Below, one piece after another: positions 40,110-48,722 of a stretch of DNA of 64,000 bases (the stretch's first letter is position 1; each line of letters begins with the position of its first letter). Origin of the DNA: Streptomyces roseifaciens (GTDB lineage Bacteria; Actinomycetota; Actinomycetes; Streptomycetales; Streptomycetaceae); assembly GCF_001445655.1 (NCBI RefSeq), contig NZ_LNBE01000003.1, forward strand, positions 806,001 through 870,000. Reading direction: 5' to 3'. The translations under genes were made by a program, and so were the position numbers. The notes under the pieces are model-generated. The model did no database searches. It had not been told where the DNA came from and saw only the letters and a list, made by a program, of their open reading frames with translations.

Positions 40110-40760
40110 ATGCCCGGCGCCCTTATCGCAGGAGCCGCGCTCGCGGCACTGTTCGCCTCGCCGATATCCACGTACGACGCCTCGGTCATCGTCAGCCCGC
40201 CACCGGACAAGATCGTGATCGAGATCGCCACGGTCAACGGCTCCGGCTGCCCCGCGGGGACGGCCGCGGTGGCCGTCTCGCCCGACAACACGGCCTTCAC
40301 GGTCACCTACAGCGACTACCTCGCCCAGGTCGGCGTCGGGTCCAAGCCGACCGACTTCCGCAAGAACTGCCAGCTCAACCTGATCGTGCACGTACCGCAG
40401 GGCTTCACCTACGCCATCGCCAGCGCGGACTACCGCGGCTACGCGAAGCTGGAGTCCGGGGCGACCGGCACCCAGAAGGCCTCGTACTACTTCCAGGGGT
40501 CCTCCACGACCACGCCGAGCTCCCACGTCTTCCGCGGCTCCTACGCGGACAACTGGCAGGCCACCGACCGCGTCGACGTGGCCGCACTGGTCTGGGCCCC
40601 CTGCGGCGAGAAGCGCAACTTCAACATCAACACCGAGCTGCGGGTCAACGCGGGCTCCTCCGACCCGTCCAAGACCAACAGCTTCATGACCATGGACTCC
40701 ACCGACGGTGACATCAACACCATCTACCACCTGGCCTGGAAGGAGTGCCCGAGAAAGTAG
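40110..40760 (+). CDS. Secreted DUF4360-family protein
   Basis: A 216-residue exported protein. A short hydrophobic start (MPGALIAGAALAALFASPIS) works as a signal peptide, and no lipobox is visible. The body carries the DUF4360 features: IEIATVNGSGCPAGTAAVAVSPDNTAFTVTYSDYLAQVG near the N-terminus, KNCQLNLIVHVPQGFTYAIASADYRGYAKLE, and a last part with DVAALVWAPCGEKRNFNINTELRVN. Four conserved Cys suggest two disulphides. It is probably a beta-rich protein attached to or released from the cell surface. GGAG precedes the ATG. Function unknown. Confidence 0.85.
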   Translation: MPGALIAGAALAALFASPISTYDASVIVSPPPDKIVIEIATVNGSGCPAGTAAVAVSPDNTAFTVTYSDYLAQVGVGSKPTDFRKNCQLNLIVHVPQGFTYAIASADYRGYAKLESGATGTQKASYYFQGSSTTTPSSHVFRGSYADNWQATDRVDVAALVWAPCGEKRNFNINTELRVNAGSSDPSKTNSFMTMDSTDGDINTIYHLAWKECPRK

Positions 40761-41080
40761 CGGCCCGTCCGCCACGAGGGCGCAGGGGCCGGCGGGGCCG
40801 CGGAACGACGCGGGCCCGCCGGCCGGTGGGCGCCCCCCCGCCGGTCCACCGGGCCACAGCGTGAATTTATGCCGTACTCACCGGCTCCCACCTGCGGTGA
40901 TCGCACTCCGCACGGAACTCGTGACCAACAGGGTATAGACCTCTGGCGAAAAGCAGGCGACTGTGGGGGGAACCACACAGCGAAGTCCCACGGCCCGCAC
41001 GGCTTCCCAGGACCGTCACGGCGCCGCGGACGAGCTCTCGTCCAGCGCCCTTCGCGCTCACCCGATTGCACTTGAGCCAC
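40761..41080 (+). other. Intergenic region before anti-sigma-like gene
   Basis: About 320 bases with no supported gene. The left part is a G+C-rich imperfect palindrome area (around 40785-40855) that may end the DUF4360 transcript. Further right, AACAGGGTATAGACC (near 40927-40941) resembles a SigB-type -10 (GGGTAT), but no matching -35 is clear. Confidence 0.35.
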
Positions 41081-41647
41081 ATGTTTGCAACCAGTCGCGA
41101 CACCGCGAGTCCCTTGCATTCGGCTGACGCCGTCATCAGCGCCACCGACCCGGTCGCCCTCCGGGCCTCCTCCCCGCGGAAGCTCCCCGGTCCCTGGGGC
41201 CACCAGATCCCCCTGTGCATGCACAGCCCGCTCGCCCGGCGGCAGCACCACGCCCTCGCGTCCCCCCACGCCACGCAGGCCGTCTCCCTCCCGGCGACGG
41301 AGCGCTCCGCCGCGGCCGCGCGCCGGTTCTGCCGGCGGCTGCTGTCCGAGTGGGGCCTGGACGAGCTGGCCGGGGACACCACCCTCCTGCTCTCGGAGCT
41401 CGTCACCAACGCCGTCCTGCACGTCCCGGAGACGCCCGAGGGCATCCGGCTCGTGCTGAGCCGGGGCCAGCGCCACCTCGTCGCCCAGGTCACCGACGCC
41501 GGCGGGCACCTGCCGCGGTGCAACGAGGCCGGGCCCGACAGCGAGAACGGGCGCGGGATGTGGCTCGTCGAGCAGATCGCCGCCCAGTGGGGCCACCACG
41601 CCTCCGGCAACGGCAAGACCGTCTGGTTCACCCTCCGCCTCCCCTAG
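41081..41647 (+). CDS. Anti-sigma-factor-like ATP-binding regulator (HATPase family)
   Basis: A 188-residue protein whose C-terminal 120 residues form an RsbW/SpoIIAB-type ATPase domain: LLLSELVTNAVLHVPETPEG (N box), VAQVTDAGGHLPRC (G1 box) and ENGRGMWLVEQIAAQWG (G2 box). The N-terminal 65 residues are not conserved in type. Such proteins phosphorylate anti-anti-sigma factors or bind sigma factors. The PP2C-type phosphatase encoded next probably acts in the same partner-switching pathway. ATG 41081 was chosen; a TTG at 41066 is possible. Confidence 0.85.
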   Translation: MFATSRDTASPLHSADAVISATDPVALRASSPRKLPGPWGHQIPLCMHSPLARRQHHALASPHATQAVSLPATERSAAAARRFCRRLLSEWGLDELAGDTTLLLSELVTNAVLHVPETPEGIRLVLSRGQRHLVAQVTDAGGHLPRCNEAGPDSENGRGMWLVEQIAAQWGHHASGNGKTVWFTLRLP

Positions 41648-41870
41648 CGCCCCCGGCCCGGGAGGCGCCTCTCGTACCGCCCTCGCACCGCCACTGGTCC
41701 GGACCTGTGAACCCGCAGCCGGCGCGCCCCGCCCCGCGGGCTGCGCACCCACCGGTTTCGGAGAGACCATGGAAGTCGTTGCGGCAACACGGCGGCGCGA
41801 GGACGGGTGGGCCGGTCCGGCCGGCACGGGGCCGCCGCACCACCCCCCGGCGGGCGGAAGGAGGTCCTCG

Positions 41871-43979
41871 ATGGGCGCGACCGATGCATTCCGGGCCCGG
41901 CCCGTCCAGCCCGCCGACCGCCCGGCCCTCGTCCCCGGGGGCCTGCTGGACGTCCTGGGCGTGGCCGCCGGAGTGCTGGACCGCGAGGGCCGGATCGTGC
42001 TGTGGAGCCCGCAGGCCGAGCAGCTCTTCGGCTGGAGCGCGGCCGAGGCCCTCGGGCAGTACGCGGCCCGGCTGCTGGTCGCCGAGGACGACGTCGGCGC
42101 GGTGCTGGAGCTGTTCGCGGAGGTCATGCGCGAGGGAGAGACGTTCGCCGTGGTCTTCCCCGCGCGGCACAAGGACGGCGGCACCCGGCTGGTCGAGTTC
42201 CGCAACGTGCGCCTGGAGGACCGGCACGGCGACTTCTACGCCCTCGGCATCGCCACGGACCGGGAGGTCCTGCGCGGGGTCGAGCGGGACCTCGCCCTGT
42301 CGCTGCGGCTCGTCGAGCAGTCCCCGATCGGCCTCGCCGTCTTCGACACCGAGCTGCGGTACGTCCTGGTCAACCCCGCCCTGGAGCGCCTCCACGGCCT
42401 GCCCGCCGCGGCCTGCGTGGGCCGCACCGTCCGCGAGGCCCTGCCCCACGCGGACGCCGACGCGATCGAGGGCGCCATGCGCCGGGTCCTGGCGACCGGC
42501 ACCCCGCTGCTGGACGAGCTGAGGATCGGCCGGGCCGGCGGGTCCGCCACGGACGAAGAGGCCCAGCTCGTCTCCTACTACCGGCTGGAGGACCCGGGCG
42601 GCAGCGTCCTGGGCGTCGCCACGTCGGCCGTGGACGTCACCGACCGTCACCGGGCCAACAAGGAGGACCGCCGCCGCACCGCCCTGATCGCCGACGCCTC
42701 CGTGCTGATCGGCACCACGCTCGAACTGGAGCAGACCGCGCGCGAGCTCGCCGAGGTCGTGGTTCCCCGGCTGGCCGACGTGGCGGCCGTCGACATCCTC
42801 GACACCGTCGTCGACGGCGACCGCACCGCCGCCCCGGACGGGCAGCCCGCCGTCTTCCGGGCGCTGGCCGTCGCCGCGGCGGGCGGGGCGGAGTCCTCGT
42901 CCGTCGCCGACGCCGTGCGGGCGGCCGACCCGCCCGGGCAGATCGCCAAGTACGACCCCGACCGGCTGGTCGCGCGCTGCGTGCGCACCGGCCGTCCGGT
43001 CAGGGTGTCGCACGTGCGCGCCGAGGACCTGCCGGGCATCGCCCGCGACGACGAGGCTGCCCGGCTGCTCGCCCGCGCCGGCCTGCACTCCTACATGGCC
43101 GTGCCGCTCATCGCCCGCGGCGAGGTGCTCGGCGCCCTCGACCTCAAGCGCCTCACCGACCCGCGCCCCTTCGACGAGGCCGACGCCGCCCTCGCCGCCG
43201 AGCTCGCCGCCCGCGCCGCCGTCTCCATCGACAACGCCCGCTGGTACCAGCGCGAGCGCGCCACCGCCCTCACGCTGCAGCGCTCCCTGCTGCCCCAGCG
43301 GCCCCAGGACCCCAAGGGCCTGGAGATCGCCTACCGCTACCAGCCCGCCGGCACCGCCAGCAGGGTCGGCGGCGACTGGTTCGACGTCGTCCCGCAGGAC
43401 GGGGACAAGAGCGCCCTGGTCGTCGGCGACGTCATGGGCAGCGGCATCAACGCCGCGGCCGCCATGGGACAGCTGCGCACCGCCGCCCGCACCCTCGCCC
43501 AGCTCGGCCTCGACCCCGCCCGGGTGCTGCGCCACCTCGACCGCACCGCCAGTGGTCTCGACCAGATGATCGCCACGTGCCTGTACACCGTCTACGACCC
43601 GCAGGGCGGCACCTGCTGCGTGGCCAACGCCGGGCACCTCCCGCCCGTCGTCCTGCGCCCGGGCCGCCCCCCGGCCCTCGTCGACCTCCCCGCCGGCGCC
43701 CCGCTCGGCGTCGGCGGCATCCCCTTCGAGAACACGGCCGTCGACCTCAAGCCCGGCGACCGCCTCGTCCTCTACACCGACGGCCTGGTGGAGACCCGCG
43801 ACGAGTCCATCGACACCCGCCTCGAAGCCCTCCTGACCGTCCTGGCCGACGCCCCCGAAGGCCTGGAGGAAACCTGCGACCTCCTCCTGACGTCCCTGCG
43901 CTCCGGCAACGACCAGGACGACGTGGCCCTCCTCATCGCCCGCGCCGTCCCGCCGGACCCTGCAGCCCCGCAACCGTGA
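41871..43979 (+). CDS. PAS-GAF-SpoIIE (PP2C) protein phosphatase
   Basis: A 702-residue multidomain sensor. The first PAS domain (about 15-120) has GVLDREGRIVLWSPQAEQLFGWSAAEALGQ, and the second (about 145-260) has SPIGLAVFDTELRYVLVNPALERLHGLP. A GAF domain follows (about 280-460), and the C-terminal SpoIIE/RsbU phosphatase has GGDWFDV, LVVGDVMGSGINAAAAMGQLR, CCVANAGHLPPV and LVLYTDGLVETRD, keeping the metal-binding acids. The predicted role is to dephosphorylate an anti-anti-sigma factor in response to redox, ligand or light signals. AAGGAGGT lies 8 bases before ATG 41871; an in-frame ATG at 41769 would add 34 low-complexity residues. Its 3' end overlaps the P450 gene by 47 bases. Confidence 0.9.
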   Translation: MGATDAFRARPVQPADRPALVPGGLLDVLGVAAGVLDREGRIVLWSPQAEQLFGWSAAEALGQYAARLLVAEDDVGAVLELFAEVMREGETFAVVFPARHKDGGTRLVEFRNVRLEDRHGDFYALGIATDREVLRGVERDLALSLRLVEQSPIGLAVFDTELRYVLVNPALERLHGLPAAACVGRTVREALPHADADAIEGAMRRVLATGTPLLDELRIGRAGGSATDEEAQLVSYYRLEDPGGSVLGVATSAVDVTDRHRANKEDRRRTALIADASVLIGTTLELEQTARELAEVVVPRLADVAAVDILDTVVDGDRTAAPDGQPAVFRALAVAAAGGAESSSVADAVRAADPPGQIAKYDPDRLVARCVRTGRPVRVSHVRAEDLPGIARDDEAARLLARAGLHSYMAVPLIARGEVLGALDLKRLTDPRPFDEADAALAAELAARAAVSIDNARWYQRERATALTLQRSLLPQRPQDPKGLEIAYRYQPAGTASRVGGDWFDVVPQDGDKSALVVGDVMGSGINAAAAMGQLRTAARTLAQLGLDPARVLRHLDRTASGLDQMIATCLYTVYDPQGGTCCVANAGHLPPVVLRPGRPPALVDLPAGAPLGVGGIPFENTAVDLKPGDRLVLYTDGLVETRDESIDTRLEALLTVLADAPEGLEETCDLLLTSLRSGNDQDDVALLIARAVPPDPAAPQP

Positions 43980-45192
43980 CCGGAAGCTCCGTCAGCGCGT
44001 GCGACCGGAAGGAAGGCCGCCACCGCAGCGCGCCGGCGGGCACGGCGAGCGCGATGCCCGGCAGGCGGCGCAGCAGCGTGGCCAGGGCGATCCGGATCTC
44101 CATCCGGGCCAGCGCGGCGCCCAGGCAGTAGTGCATGCCCTGGCCGAGCGCCAGGTGGGCCTTGTCCTCGCGGTGGATGTCGAAGCGGTCCGGATCCGGG
44201 TAACGGGCCGGATCCCGGTGGGCCGAGGCGAGGCAGAGCAGCACGGTGTCGCCCTGCGGTATCAGGACGCCCCCGATCGCGACCGGTTCGACCGGGAAGC
44301 GCCGGACGGCCATCTGATTGGGGTGGCCGTGACGCAGCAGCTCCTCGACGGCGCCCGGCCACAGCGCCGGGTCCGCGCGCACCTCGTCCAGCTGGCCGGG
44401 GTGCCCGAGCAGGGTCAGCAGACCGCCGCTGATCAGGTGCTGGGTGTTCTCGGTGCCCGCCATGAGGACGAGGAAGGCGAGGGAGACCAGTTCGTCCTCG
44501 CCGAGCCGGTCGCCCTCGTCGCGCGCGGCGATCAGAGCGGACAGCAGGTCGTCCCCGGGCGCGGCCCTGCGCGCCGCGACCAGGTCCAGCAGGAAGCGGT
44601 GGATGCGCTCCACCGCCTCCCCGGCCCGGGCCGGGTGCTCGGGCGCGAACATGGTGGTCACGTCCGCGGCGAACGGCTTCCTTCCGGCCTCCGGCACGCA
44701 GAAGAGGTCGCCGATGACGGTCAGCGGCAGCGGTGCGGCGAACTCCGCGACCAGGTCGGCGCTTCCGTCCGCGGCGATGCGCGCGGCGAGCGCACCGGCG
44801 AGCCGGTCCGCCGCGGCCTGGACGCGCCCGTTCAGCTCCGCCACGCGCCGCGGCGTGAAGCCCTGGGAGACCAGGCGGCGCAGCCTCAGGTGGTCGGCCG
44901 CGTCGATGTTGAGCAGGTTGGCGTCCAGGGCGGGCGGCAGGGCGAAGCCCTTGAAACCGGTGCCGGAGTGCGCCTTGTTCACCGACAGCCGCGGGTCGGT
45001 GAGGGCGGCCCGCACGTCGGCCTCGCGGGTGACGAGCCAGACGGGCGAGCCGTCGGGAAGGGCGATCCGGTGCACGGGGCCCGCCGCCCGCAGGCGCGCG
45101 TGGACGGGGTGGGGGTCGGCGAAGAACGCGGCGTCGAACGGGCGCGGGAGGGCGGCGGTGCCGGTGGTACCGGTGCTGTCGGCGGTGTCCAT
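43933..45192 (-). CDS. Cytochrome P450
   Basis: A 419-residue class I bacterial P450. The haem loop is HLALGQGMHYCLGAALARME; the first residue of the usual F-x-x-G pattern is Leu. The K-helix ExxR is EELLRHGHPNQMAVRR, without the classical spacing after E-E-L-L-R. The I-helix reads LMAGTENTQHL, where the Thr that normally follows the acid is Asn. This could alter oxygen activation, as in atypical P450s that act through substrate-assisted chemistry. No redox partner is encoded nearby, and the substrate is unknown. ATG 45192; it converges on the SpoIIE-phosphatase gene and overlaps it. Confidence 0.92.
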   Translation of the reverse strand: MDTADSTGTTGTAALPRPFDAAFFADPHPVHARLRAAGPVHRIALPDGSPVWLVTREADVRAALTDPRLSVNKAHSGTGFKGFALPPALDANLLNIDAADHLRLRRLVSQGFTPRRVAELNGRVQAAADRLAGALAARIAADGSADLVAEFAAPLPLTVIGDLFCVPEAGRKPFAADVTTMFAPEHPARAGEAVERIHRFLLDLVAARRAAPGDDLLSALIAARDEGDRLGEDELVSLAFLVLMAGTENTQHLISGGLLTLLGHPGQLDEVRADPALWPGAVEELLRHGHPNQMAVRRFPVEPVAIGGVLIPQGDTVLLCLASAHRDPARYPDPDRFDIHREDKAHLALGQGMHYCLGAALARMEIRIALATLLRRLPGIALAVPAGALRWRPSFRSHALTELPVTVAGLQGPAGRRGR

Positions 45193-45247
45193 CGTCCGAG
45201 CGTAGGACGGGTGCAGGACGGGCCCTTGCCCAGGTCGACCGCCGAGG

Positions 45248-45721
45248 TCAGCGCAGCTGTACGCGGTAGAGCGTGCGGCGGTCGTCGATGGTGAGCCGTA
45301 CCTCGCCCTTGGCGCCCGCGTACGCTCCCGTGCCGCCGACGACGGCCGCATCGGCGCGGTACGGTCCCCGTCCGAAGCGGTTCTCCATGGACTCCAGGAC
45401 CAGGGTGCCGTCGTTGCCCCGCAGCACGTAGCGGCACTGGGCGACCACGCCCTCGTAGCGCAGGAGCACCACCGTGCAGACGGCGCTGCCGTCGCCGGCG
45501 GGCTCGCCCGACGGGCCCTGCAGGTCGGCGTAGACGGACCAGGTGTCGCCTTCCTTGGGGTGCTCGGGCGGGCTGCCGGTGCGGTGGACGGCGGTCCACG
45601 CGAGGGTCTTCTCCCCGGCGGCCGCGGCGGGTTGAGGGGACGGCAGGGCGACGGCGACGGCAGTGGCCGCCACGGCGGCAACGGCGGCCACGGCGGCGGC
45701 TTGGCGGCGCATCGGGCGCAT
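45248..45721 (-). CDS. Secreted allene-oxide-cyclase-like barrel protein
   Basis: A 157-residue exported protein. MRPMRRQ plus an Ala/Val-rich core ending in AAAA is a signal peptide. The rest (GDTWSVYADLQGPSGEPAGDGSAVCTVVLLRYEGVVAQCRYVLRGNDGTLVLESMENRFG...VVGGTGAYAGAKGEVRLT) has the dirigent/allene oxide cyclase barrel pattern, ending with the GGTGxYxxAxGEV motif. I chose ATG 45721 because GGAGG lies seven bases upstream. Natural substrate and role in bacteria are unclear. Confidence 0.8.
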   Translation of the reverse strand: MRPMRRQAAAVAAVAAVAATAVAVALPSPQPAAAAGEKTLAWTAVHRTGSPPEHPKEGDTWSVYADLQGPSGEPAGDGSAVCTVVLLRYEGVVAQCRYVLRGNDGTLVLESMENRFGRGPYRADAAVVGGTGAYAGAKGEVRLTIDDRRTLYRVQLR

Positions 45722-45881
45722 CGGGCACCTCCGGCTCGTACGGACGGGTCGGGCACCCACGTACCCGCTCCTGGTGCGTTCACCCCACCCCGCGTATGGC
45801 GCCCGCACAATTCCCGTCACGAAGACTTCACCCGCCGGGGAAGGGCGTTCATTCCGGCGGGTGAAGGTCACGCATCCGGAA

Positions 45882-46835
45882 TCAGGTGAACTGTCCCGGC
45901 TCCGGCGGCAGTTCGTCCAGTGTCGGGTACGAGGGCTGGGCACCCGGCCGGGTCACGGCCGCCGCGCCGACGCGCACCGCGAAGCGGACGGCCTCGGGCA
46001 GCGGTGCGCCGGCCGCCAGCCGGGCCGCGAGCGCACCGGTGAAGGCGTCGCCGGCGCCCGTGGTGTCCACGGCCTCGGCCTCGACGCCGGGCACCGCCAC
46101 CGCTTCCCCGGCCCCCGACTCCAGGACCAGCGCACCCTCGGCGCCGAGGGTGACGACGACCGAGCGGGCGCCCTGGTCGCGCAGGGAGCGGGCCCACGCC
46201 TGCGGCGAGCCGTCCACGAGCTGCGTCAGGTGCCGGGCCTCGTGCTCGTTGACGACCAGCGGGTCGGCCGCCGCGAGGAGTTCGGGGTCCAGGCGGTCCG
46301 GGACGGGCGAGGGGTTGACCACGACCCGCGTGCCGGCCTCGCGCGCGGTCTCGGCGGCCGCCCGTACGGTCGCCGGGGGGATCTCCAGCTGGATCGAGAC
46401 GACCGCCGACGCGGCGATCACCTCCCGGGCGGCCTCGACCTCCTCGGGGAGGAGGTGCGCGTTCGCACCCGGCGAGACCACGATGCTGTTGTCGCCGTCC
46501 GGCCCGACGACGATCATCGCCGTGCCCGTCCGGGCGCCCTCCTCCACCAGCACGTGCCGCAGCTCCGTGCCGGCCTCGCGCTGGCCTTCCAGCAGCAGCT
46601 CGCCGAACGCGTCGTCACCGACCTTGGCCAGCAGGGCCGTCCGGGCGCCGAGGCGGGCCGCGGCCGCGGCCTGGTTGGCGCCCTTGCCGCCCGCCGATTC
46701 GACCAGATCCGTGCCCAGGACCGTCTCGCCCGCCCCGGGCCGGCGGTCCACCCGCACCGTCAGGTCCGCGTTGGCCGACCCCACGACCAGTACGTCGTAC
46801 ATCCGCTCGATCCGTTCGCTCTGTGTGTCACCCAT
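45882..46835 (-). CDS. rbsK: Ribokinase
   Basis: A 317-residue PfkB-family sugar kinase. It starts with DVLVVGSANADLTVRVDRRPGAGETVLG, includes the ribokinase motif ESAGGKGANQAAAAARLGA, and ends with VDTTGAGDAFTGALAARL, the anion hole with the catalytic Asp. It phosphorylates ribose imported by RbsABC to ribose 5-phosphate. ATG 46835 overlaps the rbsB stop by 8 bases; ATG 46802 is an alternative start. It is the last gene of the ribose operon. Confidence 0.93.
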   Translation of the reverse strand: MGDTQSERIERMYDVLVVGSANADLTVRVDRRPGAGETVLGTDLVESAGGKGANQAAAAARLGARTALLAKVGDDAFGELLLEGQREAGTELRHVLVEEGARTGTAMIVVGPDGDNSIVVSPGANAHLLPEEVEAAREVIAASAVVSIQLEIPPATVRAAAETAREAGTRVVVNPSPVPDRLDPELLAAADPLVVNEHEARHLTQLVDGSPQAWARSLRDQGARSVVVTLGAEGALVLESGAGEAVAVPGVEAEAVDTTGAGDAFTGALAARLAAGAPLPEAVRFAVRVGAAAVTRPGAQPSYPTLDELPPEPGQFT

Positions 46836-47748
46836 CGAAATCCGCCGCGTTCTTCCTGTCGACCAGCACCACCGGCACCTTGACCCGTGCCGGCAGCTTC
46901 TCACCCTTCGAGGCCTTGACCGCCCAGTCCACGGCCTGCCGCCCCAGCAGCTTCGGCTGCTGGGCGACGGTCGCGGTCAGCGTGCCCGCGCGCACGGCGG
47001 CGATCCCGTCCGGGGTGCCGTCGAACGCGACGACCTTGACGCCCTTGCCCGCCGCGGAGCCCAGCGCCTTGGCGGCGCCGAGCGCCATCTCGTCGTTCGC
47101 GGCGAAGACCCCGGCGACGTCCCGGTGCGCCTGGAGCATGTTCGCCATCACGTCCATGCCCTTGGTGCGGTCGAAGTCGGCGGGCTGGCGGGCCACGACC
47201 TCGATGCCCGGGTAGGCCCTGATGCCCTCCTCGAACCCCTTGCCGCGCTCGCGCGCCGCCGACGTCCCCGGCTGCCCCTCCAGGAAGGCCACCTTCCCCT
47301 TGCCGCCGAGGGATTCGGCGAGCGTCCGCGCCGCCAGCCTTCCGCCCGCGACGTTGTCGGAGGCGATCGTCGAGCCGACCCGGCCGCCGTTCACCCCGCG
47401 GTCGATGGAGATCACCGGCACCTTCGCCCGATTGGCCACGCCCACCGCCGGGACGGCCGCGTCGGAGTCCACGGGGTTGATGACGGCCGCCTTGACGTTC
47501 TGGCTGGTGAACGTCTCCATCTGGTTGATCTGCTGGGTGGGGTCGTTCTGCGCGTCCGTGATGTTGATCTTCAGTCCGCGGGCCTTCGCCTCCGCCTGGG
47601 CACCCTCCTTGATGCCGACGAAGAACGGGTTGTTCATCGTGGACAGGGCGAGCCCGAGGTCGGTGCCGCCGCCGCGGTCGCAGCCGGACAGGGCCAGCGC
47701 CGCCGTGAGCGCCGCAGCCGCCGTCGCCGCGAGCCTGCGCCCCCTCAC
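46828..47748 (-). CDS. rbsB: Ribose-binding lipoprotein of ABC importer
   Basis: A 306-residue periplasmic-binding-protein-like lipoprotein. VRGRRLAATAAAALTAALALSGCDRGG has a signal peptide and lipobox LSGC. LGLALSTMNNPFFVGIKEGAQAEAKARGLKI and later INPVDSDAAVPAVGVANRAKVPVISIDRGVNGG are close to RbsB landmarks. It captures ribose for RbsAC. The GTG at 47748 overlaps the rbsC stop as GTGA. Confidence 0.93.
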   Translation of the reverse strand: MRGRRLAATAAAALTAALALSGCDRGGGTDLGLALSTMNNPFFVGIKEGAQAEAKARGLKINITDAQNDPTQQINQMETFTSQNVKAAVINPVDSDAAVPAVGVANRAKVPVISIDRGVNGGRVGSTIASDNVAGGRLAARTLAESLGGKGKVAFLEGQPGTSAARERGKGFEEGIRAYPGIEVVARQPADFDRTKGMDVMANMLQAHRDVAGVFAANDEMALGAAKALGSAAGKGVKVVAFDGTPDGIAAVRAGTLTATVAQQPKLLGRQAVDWAVKASKGEKLPARVKVPVVLVDRKNAADFDG

Positions 47749-48722
47749 CGGGCGCTCCGGCGGCGCAGCGTGTCGAGCAGCACGGCCAGGGCGATGACGA
47801 GGCCGGTGGCGACCTGCTGCCAGAACGCCGACACGCTCAGCAGGTTGAGGCCGTTGCGCAGCACCGCGAGGATCAGCGCGCCGATGAGGGTCCCGGAGGC
47901 CTTGCCGGAGCCGCCGGACAGGCTCGCCCCGCCGATCACGACGGCGGCGATGGCGTCCAGCTCGTAGCCGACGGCCGCCTGCGGCTGCGCGGAGGTCAGC
48001 CGGGCGGCCAGGACGATGCCGGCCACGGCGGCGAACAGCCCGGAGAGCGCGTAGATGACGAGCTTGCGGCGCTTGACGTCGATGCCCGAGAGCCGGGCCG
48101 CCTCCTCGTTGCCGCCGATCGCGAACATCGCGCGGCCGGTGTACGTACGGGCCAGGACCAGCGCAGCGAGCGCCCCCATGGCGACCGTCACGAGGACCGG
48201 CACGGGCAGCCGGCCGCCGAGGGTGTCGCCGAGCCGGCCGACGGACGAGGGGAAGGCGATGGGGGAACCCCCGGAGATCACGAGGGCCAGGCCGCGGCCG
48301 ACCGAGAGCATCGCCAGGGTGGCGATGAAGGCGGGAAGTCTCCCGTACGCGACGAGGGCGCCGGAGAGCAGGCCGGCGCCCGCGCCCACCGCGAGGCCGA
48401 GCAGCACGGCGACCCAGACCGGCAGGCCCTCCTTCGTCGCCGCCCAGGCGACGACGGTCGCGGAGAGCGCGGCCACCGAGCCGACGGACAGGTCGATGCC
48501 CGCCGACACGATCACGAAGGTCACGCCGAACGCGAGGATCGCCGTCACCGACGCCTGCACGCCCACGTTGAGGAGGTTCTGCCCGTTGAGGAAGTCCCGG
48601 GACAGCGCTGCCATCACCACGACCAGGGCGACCAGGCCGCCCAGCGGGCCGTTGCGGAGCACCGCTCTCGTGAACCACTGCCCCGTACTGCTCCCGGGCG
48701 CCCGCAGCACCTCAGCCGACAT
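47745..48722 (-). CDS. rbsC: Ribose ABC transporter permease
   Basis: A 325-residue BPD_transp_2 permease. It has about eight to ten helices, with the typical segment NVGVQASVTAILAFGVTFVIVSAGIDLSVGSVAALSA and the conserved coupling part GIDVKRRKLVIYALSGLFAAVAGIVLAARLTSAQPQAAVGYELDAIAAVVIGGASLSGGSG. It works with RbsA and RbsB. Its ATG overlaps the rbsA stop by 11 bases. Confidence 0.94.
   Translation of the reverse strand: MSAEVLRAPGSSTGQWFTRAVLRNGPLGGLVALVVVMAALSRDFLNGQNLLNVGVQASVTAILAFGVTFVIVSAGIDLSVGSVAALSATVVAWAATKEGLPVWVAVLLGLAVGAGAGLLSGALVAYGRLPAFIATLAMLSVGRGLALVISGGSPIAFPSSVGRLGDTLGGRLPVPVLVTVAMGALAALVLARTYTGRAMFAIGGNEEAARLSGIDVKRRKLVIYALSGLFAAVAGIVLAARLTSAQPQAAVGYELDAIAAVVIGGASLSGGSGKASGTLIGALILAVLRNGLNLLSVSAFWQQVATGLVIALAVLLDTLRRRSAR

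Noticed and set aside
40927..40941. SigB-type promoter (GGGTAT) before the anti-sigma-like gene
   Set aside because: Only the -10 element fits; no convincing -35 at the right distance. Mentioned in the intergenic entry without a call.
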